Shown: positions 31,150 through 33,354 of the stretch, one piece after another
Numbering within the stretch: the stretch's first letter is position 1
Layout: each line of letters opens with the position of its first letter
DNA from: Metabacillus fastidiosus NBRC 101226
Lineage (GTDB): Bacteria > Bacillota > Bacilli > Bacillales > Bacillaceae
Direction of reading: 5' to 3'
Assembly: GCF_001591625.1 (NCBI RefSeq)
Contig: NZ_BCVG01000033.1
Location: 1-33,354 of the forward strand
DNA length: 33,354 nt
Translations under genes and position numbers: made by a program
The notes under the pieces: model-generated
The model's database searches: none
What the model saw: only the letters and a program-made list of their open reading frames with translations
What the model was told of the DNA's origin: nothing

Positions 31150-31674
31150 ATGGATTTGGATTATCTTGGTTATCTCATTATTTTGTTGGCAAAAGTTGTT
31201 GAAGTATCGTTGGCGACAATCCGTACTGTCTTTATTTCAAAAGGAGAGAAAATCTACGCATCACTTATTGGGTTTGTAGAAGTCCTTATTTGGCTGAAAG
31301 TCGTAAGCGTCGTTATTATTGGAATTAGCGAAGACCCTTATAAAATGGTTGTATATGCAATCGGATTTGCGATCGGAAACTACTTTGGATTAATTCTTGA
31401 AACAAAATTACCGATTGGTTTAATTACGATCCAGGTCATTGTAGAAGAAACCGTCGGACCTGAACTGGCAGAACATTTGCGGAAACAAAAAGTAGCAGTT
31501 ACAATTTTAAAAGGAGAAGGAAGAGACACAAGTAAAAATATTTTAATTCTTCACTTGAAGAGAAAAATGAAAGATAAAGTGATTCATGATATTAGAGAAA
31601 AAGTGGAAAAGGCGCTTATTACTGTATCGGATGTCCGCCTTGTTCACGGGGGATATGGATTACTTAGAAAGTAA
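31150..31674 (+). CDS. UPF0316 membrane protein (DUF5698 plus DUF2179)
   Basis: Three N-terminal membrane helices (DUF5698; AKVVEVSLATIRTVFISKGE) are followed by a cytosolic DUF2179 domain (about residues 95-174), ending DVRLVHGGYGLLRK. The length of 174 residues is typical of the family (B. subtilis YebE). The DUF2179 domain is the same module that is missing from the YitT-type protein at 716. The molecular role is unknown. GGAGG sits eight bases before ATG 31150, better than the in-frame ATG at 31144. The next gene starts 20 bases downstream. Confidence 0.88.
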   Translation: MDLDYLGYLIILLAKVVEVSLATIRTVFISKGEKIYASLIGFVEVLIWLKVVSVVIIGISEDPYKMVVYAIGFAIGNYFGLILETKLPIGLITIQVIVEETVGPELAEHLRKQKVAVTILKGEGRDTSKNILILHLKRKMKDKVIHDIREKVEKALITVSDVRLVHGGYGLLRK

Positions 31675-31694
31675 TAATGGATGGAGAGAATATA

Positions 31695-32027
31695 ATGGAA
31701 TGTTGCTGTGAGAGCGGGAAAACAAATGATTTAAAAATAGAAGGAGATATAGGTGCAGATCCGTTCTGGTGTAATATATGCTACTGTAATCTTGAGATGG
31801 AGCGCTTACCGATTTCAGATGAATTAGCAAAAGAGCTGTCGTCATGGATCGTACAGTACGGAGAATGGATTGATTGGGAAAACGATACATTACTTCCCGG
31901 TGCAATACAATTAGAAGAGGAATTTAATCAAGCCGGGGCAGCCTTAGCCGAAAAGGCAAAGCAAGAGCTTGACGGTAAGTATAAAATAACATATTCTCCT
32001 GCTAAAAGTGTGGAAATGTATAATTAA
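31695..32027 (+). CDS. Hypothetical Cys-containing protein, 110 aa
   Basis: The N-terminal part has clustered cysteines (MECCCESGK, then DPFWCNICYCNLEM) that could bind metal; the rest is acidic and helical (ELAKELSSWIVQYGEWIDWE). No known family name is given. ATG at 31695 is preferred because GGAGAG lies just upstream; an in-frame ATG at 31677 overlaps that site. It is probably co-transcribed with the UPF0316 gene and ends at a strong bidirectional terminator. Confidence 0.75.
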   Translation: MECCCESGKTNDLKIEGDIGADPFWCNICYCNLEMERLPISDELAKELSSWIVQYGEWIDWENDTLLPGAIQLEEEFNQAGAALAEKAKQELDGKYKITYSPAKSVEMYN

Positions 32028-32070
32028 CAAAGAGAGGTCCTCACGATAAGTGAGGATCTCTCTTTGTTAA
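32025..32070. terminator. Bidirectional terminator between convergent genes
   Basis: The arm starting TAACAAAGAGAGGTCCTCAC pairs with its complement ending CTCTCTTTGTTA around GATAA, with one mismatch. It can serve the genes on both sides. Confidence 0.88.
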
Positions 32071-32075
32071 GGAGG

Positions 32076-32750
32076 TCATTTTAATTTCAATACACCTTTT
32101 TTAACGAGATTATTTATAGCACCGATATTTTTATATCTAAAATAGCCGCTTAATCTGTTCAAGTCCTTTTGTGTGAGTGATGAATAATCCGATATGAATT
32201 TATAGTCTTTTTCAAGCCTCTTTATCAACGATTTGGCATATTCAATCTGTTTTATTGTTAAGGGCATACTATCATCATCGATCTCATAATTGTTAAATCC
32301 TACATTATCTTTGATAGATTGATTAATTTTAAATGTGTAGTTTCCTTTTTTAATCCAATTAATATCTTCTTTATTAAGAGCGAACCATTCACCTTCCAAG
32401 CGTTTAGCGGAGAAATGGCGATGAAATGAAGCCTCCGTCTGATGATGATTTCCAGTCTTAATAAGATAGACAAGTTTGTGTTCAAAAGGTAATTTAACAC
32501 CAAAAACATTCATTCTTTTTTCAATATATTTTGTTTTTCCTATTTTGAAACTGCCATTCATATGTTCTTGTACAAAATAAACATAGCCGGGAGCTTTACC
32601 TGCCGGCATAGGGGAGTTCAATATATTTTCCAGTTCTGCTTGATTCGGTTCGAAAAGATAGATTTTTTGAGGCTGCATCATAACAGCTGTACTTCCTCTT
32701 CCATTAGCAGAGTTTTTAGATAAAATTCTTTGAAACAAACTTTTTAACAT
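32076..32750 (-). CDS. T5orf172/Mug113-type GIY-YIG superfamily protein
   Basis: Residues about 55-125 form the T5orf172 domain: GYVYFVQEHMNGSFKIGKTK, then EKRMNVFG and EASFHRHFSAKRLEGEWFAL. This is a compact relative of GIY-YIG nucleases found in phage and chromosomal proteins. The C-terminal half (about 165-224) is helical and may bind DNA. The catalytic residues are only partly clear to me, so nuclease activity is likely but not certain. The ribosome site is weak (GGTGTAAGAAG). It is a solitary gene and possibly acquired horizontally. Confidence 0.8.
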   Translation of the reverse strand: MLKSLFQRILSKNSANGRGSTAVMMQPQKIYLFEPNQAELENILNSPMPAGKAPGYVYFVQEHMNGSFKIGKTKYIEKRMNVFGVKLPFEHKLVYLIKTGNHHQTEASFHRHFSAKRLEGEWFALNKEDINWIKKGNYTFKINQSIKDNVGFNNYEIDDDSMPLTIKQIEYAKSLIKRLEKDYKFISDYSSLTQKDLNRLSGYFRYKNIGAINNLVKKGVLKLK

Positions 32751-33024
32751 CTTCTTACACCGCTTTCTATTAATAATTAAGTAATAGGTAATAATACCTA
32801 TTGTATAATAAAATTGGCAATAAGAGTATAAAATTTAAAATACTGTAATTGATCAATCGTTTTTTGAAAAAGTAAGAATTAGCATTTTGAATTTTTTGAA
32901 ATAGGCTATTATAATACAAAAAATGGTATGATGATTGAAGGAATCAGAAGAAAATCAAATTCATGTTTTATATTGAGTTTTGTAGAAAGAAAGTTTTATT
33001 TGAATATATAAGGAGAGCGAATAA

Positions 33025-33219
33025 ATGAAAGAATGGTGGCGGGAGAAGAAAGAAAAAAGACAGAAAAACAGGAAGAACAGGAAGAACAGTGATCGTTATA
33101 CATTTGGGGATTTTCTGCTGGATGTACTGGACTGGGTACCTGAATTAATTCTCCTGCCATTTAGAATCCTTTTTTGGCTGGTTAGAAGGATAGGTAGATT
33201 TATATTGGACATTAATTAA
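33025..33219 (+). CDS. Small basic membrane-associated protein, 64 aa
   Basis: A highly basic N-terminal half contains a short tandem repeat of Lys-Asn-Arg (QKNRKNRKNSD), encoded by a repeated 9-base unit (AACAGGAAG). A hydrophobic, possibly membrane-inserted half follows (FLLDVLDWVPELILLPFRIL, then FWLVRRIGRFILDI). AAGGAGAG lies about eight bases before the ATG, and a terminator follows. The function is unknown; it could attach to the membrane or bind nucleic acid. I see nothing in the 274 bases before it beyond AT-rich promoter-like sequence. Confidence 0.75.
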   Translation: MKEWWREKKEKRQKNRKNRKNSDRYTFGDFLLDVLDWVPELILLPFRILFWLVRRIGRFILDIN

Positions 33220-33233
33220 TTATGAAAGAAAGG

Positions 33234-33259
33234 GTATCCAAAGAACTGGATGCTTTTTT
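33234..33259 (+). terminator. Terminator of the small basic protein gene
   Basis: GTATCCA (33234-33240) pairs with TGGATGC (33247-33253, one G-T pair), followed by six T residues. Confidence 0.75.
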
Positions 33260-33272
33260 GCTTAGGGAAGAG

Positions 33273-33354
33273 TTTTATCCCAGCATTAACGGGCAGTAAG
33301 ACCCCCATTTCAAAGTTCCAGCAATTCGAGGAAGCGAAGTGGGAGATCTAACTG
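33273..33354 (+). repeat. 5' part of a dispersed hairpin repeat, cut by the window edge
   Basis: The first ~35 bases match the full copy at 13781. After that the sequence differs, and GAAGTGGGAGATCTAACTG near the end forms an imperfect inverted repeat with CAGTAAGACCCCCATTTC. This copy is therefore a palindromic variant of the family, probably continuing beyond the window. Confidence 0.75.

Overview
The window looks like part of a low-GC, spore-forming Bacillaceae chromosome (Bacillus in the broad sense; I cannot fix the genus). The evidence is the AT-rich sequence, strong AGGAGG-type ribosome binding sites with many TTG and GTG starts, a short ACT-type SerA behind a ZTP riboswitch, a KinA/E-like orphan kinase, an RsbR-type STAS protein, an MhqO-like dioxygenase, and DUF1540, DUF5071 and UPF0316 proteins. 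No rRNA, tRNA, CRISPR array or complete insertion sequence was found. The first and last bases both fall inside copies of one hairpin-rich dispersed repeat, with a third copy at 13781-13915. The window may therefore be a contig broken at repeats.

Layout. 1-5.2 kb is a scarred accessory stretch. It holds small unknown genes separated by look-alike terminator blocks, a 51-bp relic of an insertion sequence, a YitT-type membrane protein, a MocR regulator divergent from proline dehydrogenase, a truncated EamA transporter and a decayed small gene. 5.2-9.0 kb holds an Ohr peroxidase and an orphan sensor kinase that carries a degenerate EAL domain. 9.1-11.1 kb holds a membrane-anchored FAD oxidase with a small membrane partner. 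11.4-13.7 kb holds promoter, ZTP riboswitch, terminator and serA, facing a secreted polysaccharide deacetylase.

14.0-23.0 kb is the most interesting block: an atypical thioredoxin, TldD, TldE, two ABC exporter half-transporters, then an AgrC-like kinase and a LytTR regulator. This is the set of parts expected for maturing, exporting and sensing a peptide, but no convincing precursor gene is visible.

23.0-33.3 kb is a run of short transcription units: an MhqO-like dioxygenase with a candidate MhqR operator, a DUF1540 protein, an HTH/coiled-coil/J-domain protein, a lipoprotein, a glycine-rich-domain-like protein with a Cys/Gly/Ser tail, a membrane GGDEF protein, an RsbR-like STAS protein, a three-gene cluster with DUF5071, unknown proteins, UPF0316, a GIY-YIG/T5orf172 protein and a small basic membrane protein. 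Many of these genes end at clear intrinsic terminators, several shared by convergent genes.

Two themes recur. One is cyclic-di-GMP signalling: a degenerate EAL domain fused to a kinase, and a GGDEF cyclase. The other is stress and one-carbon control: Ohr, MhqO, RsbR and ZTP-serA. All functions are inferred by reading motifs; no database search was run.
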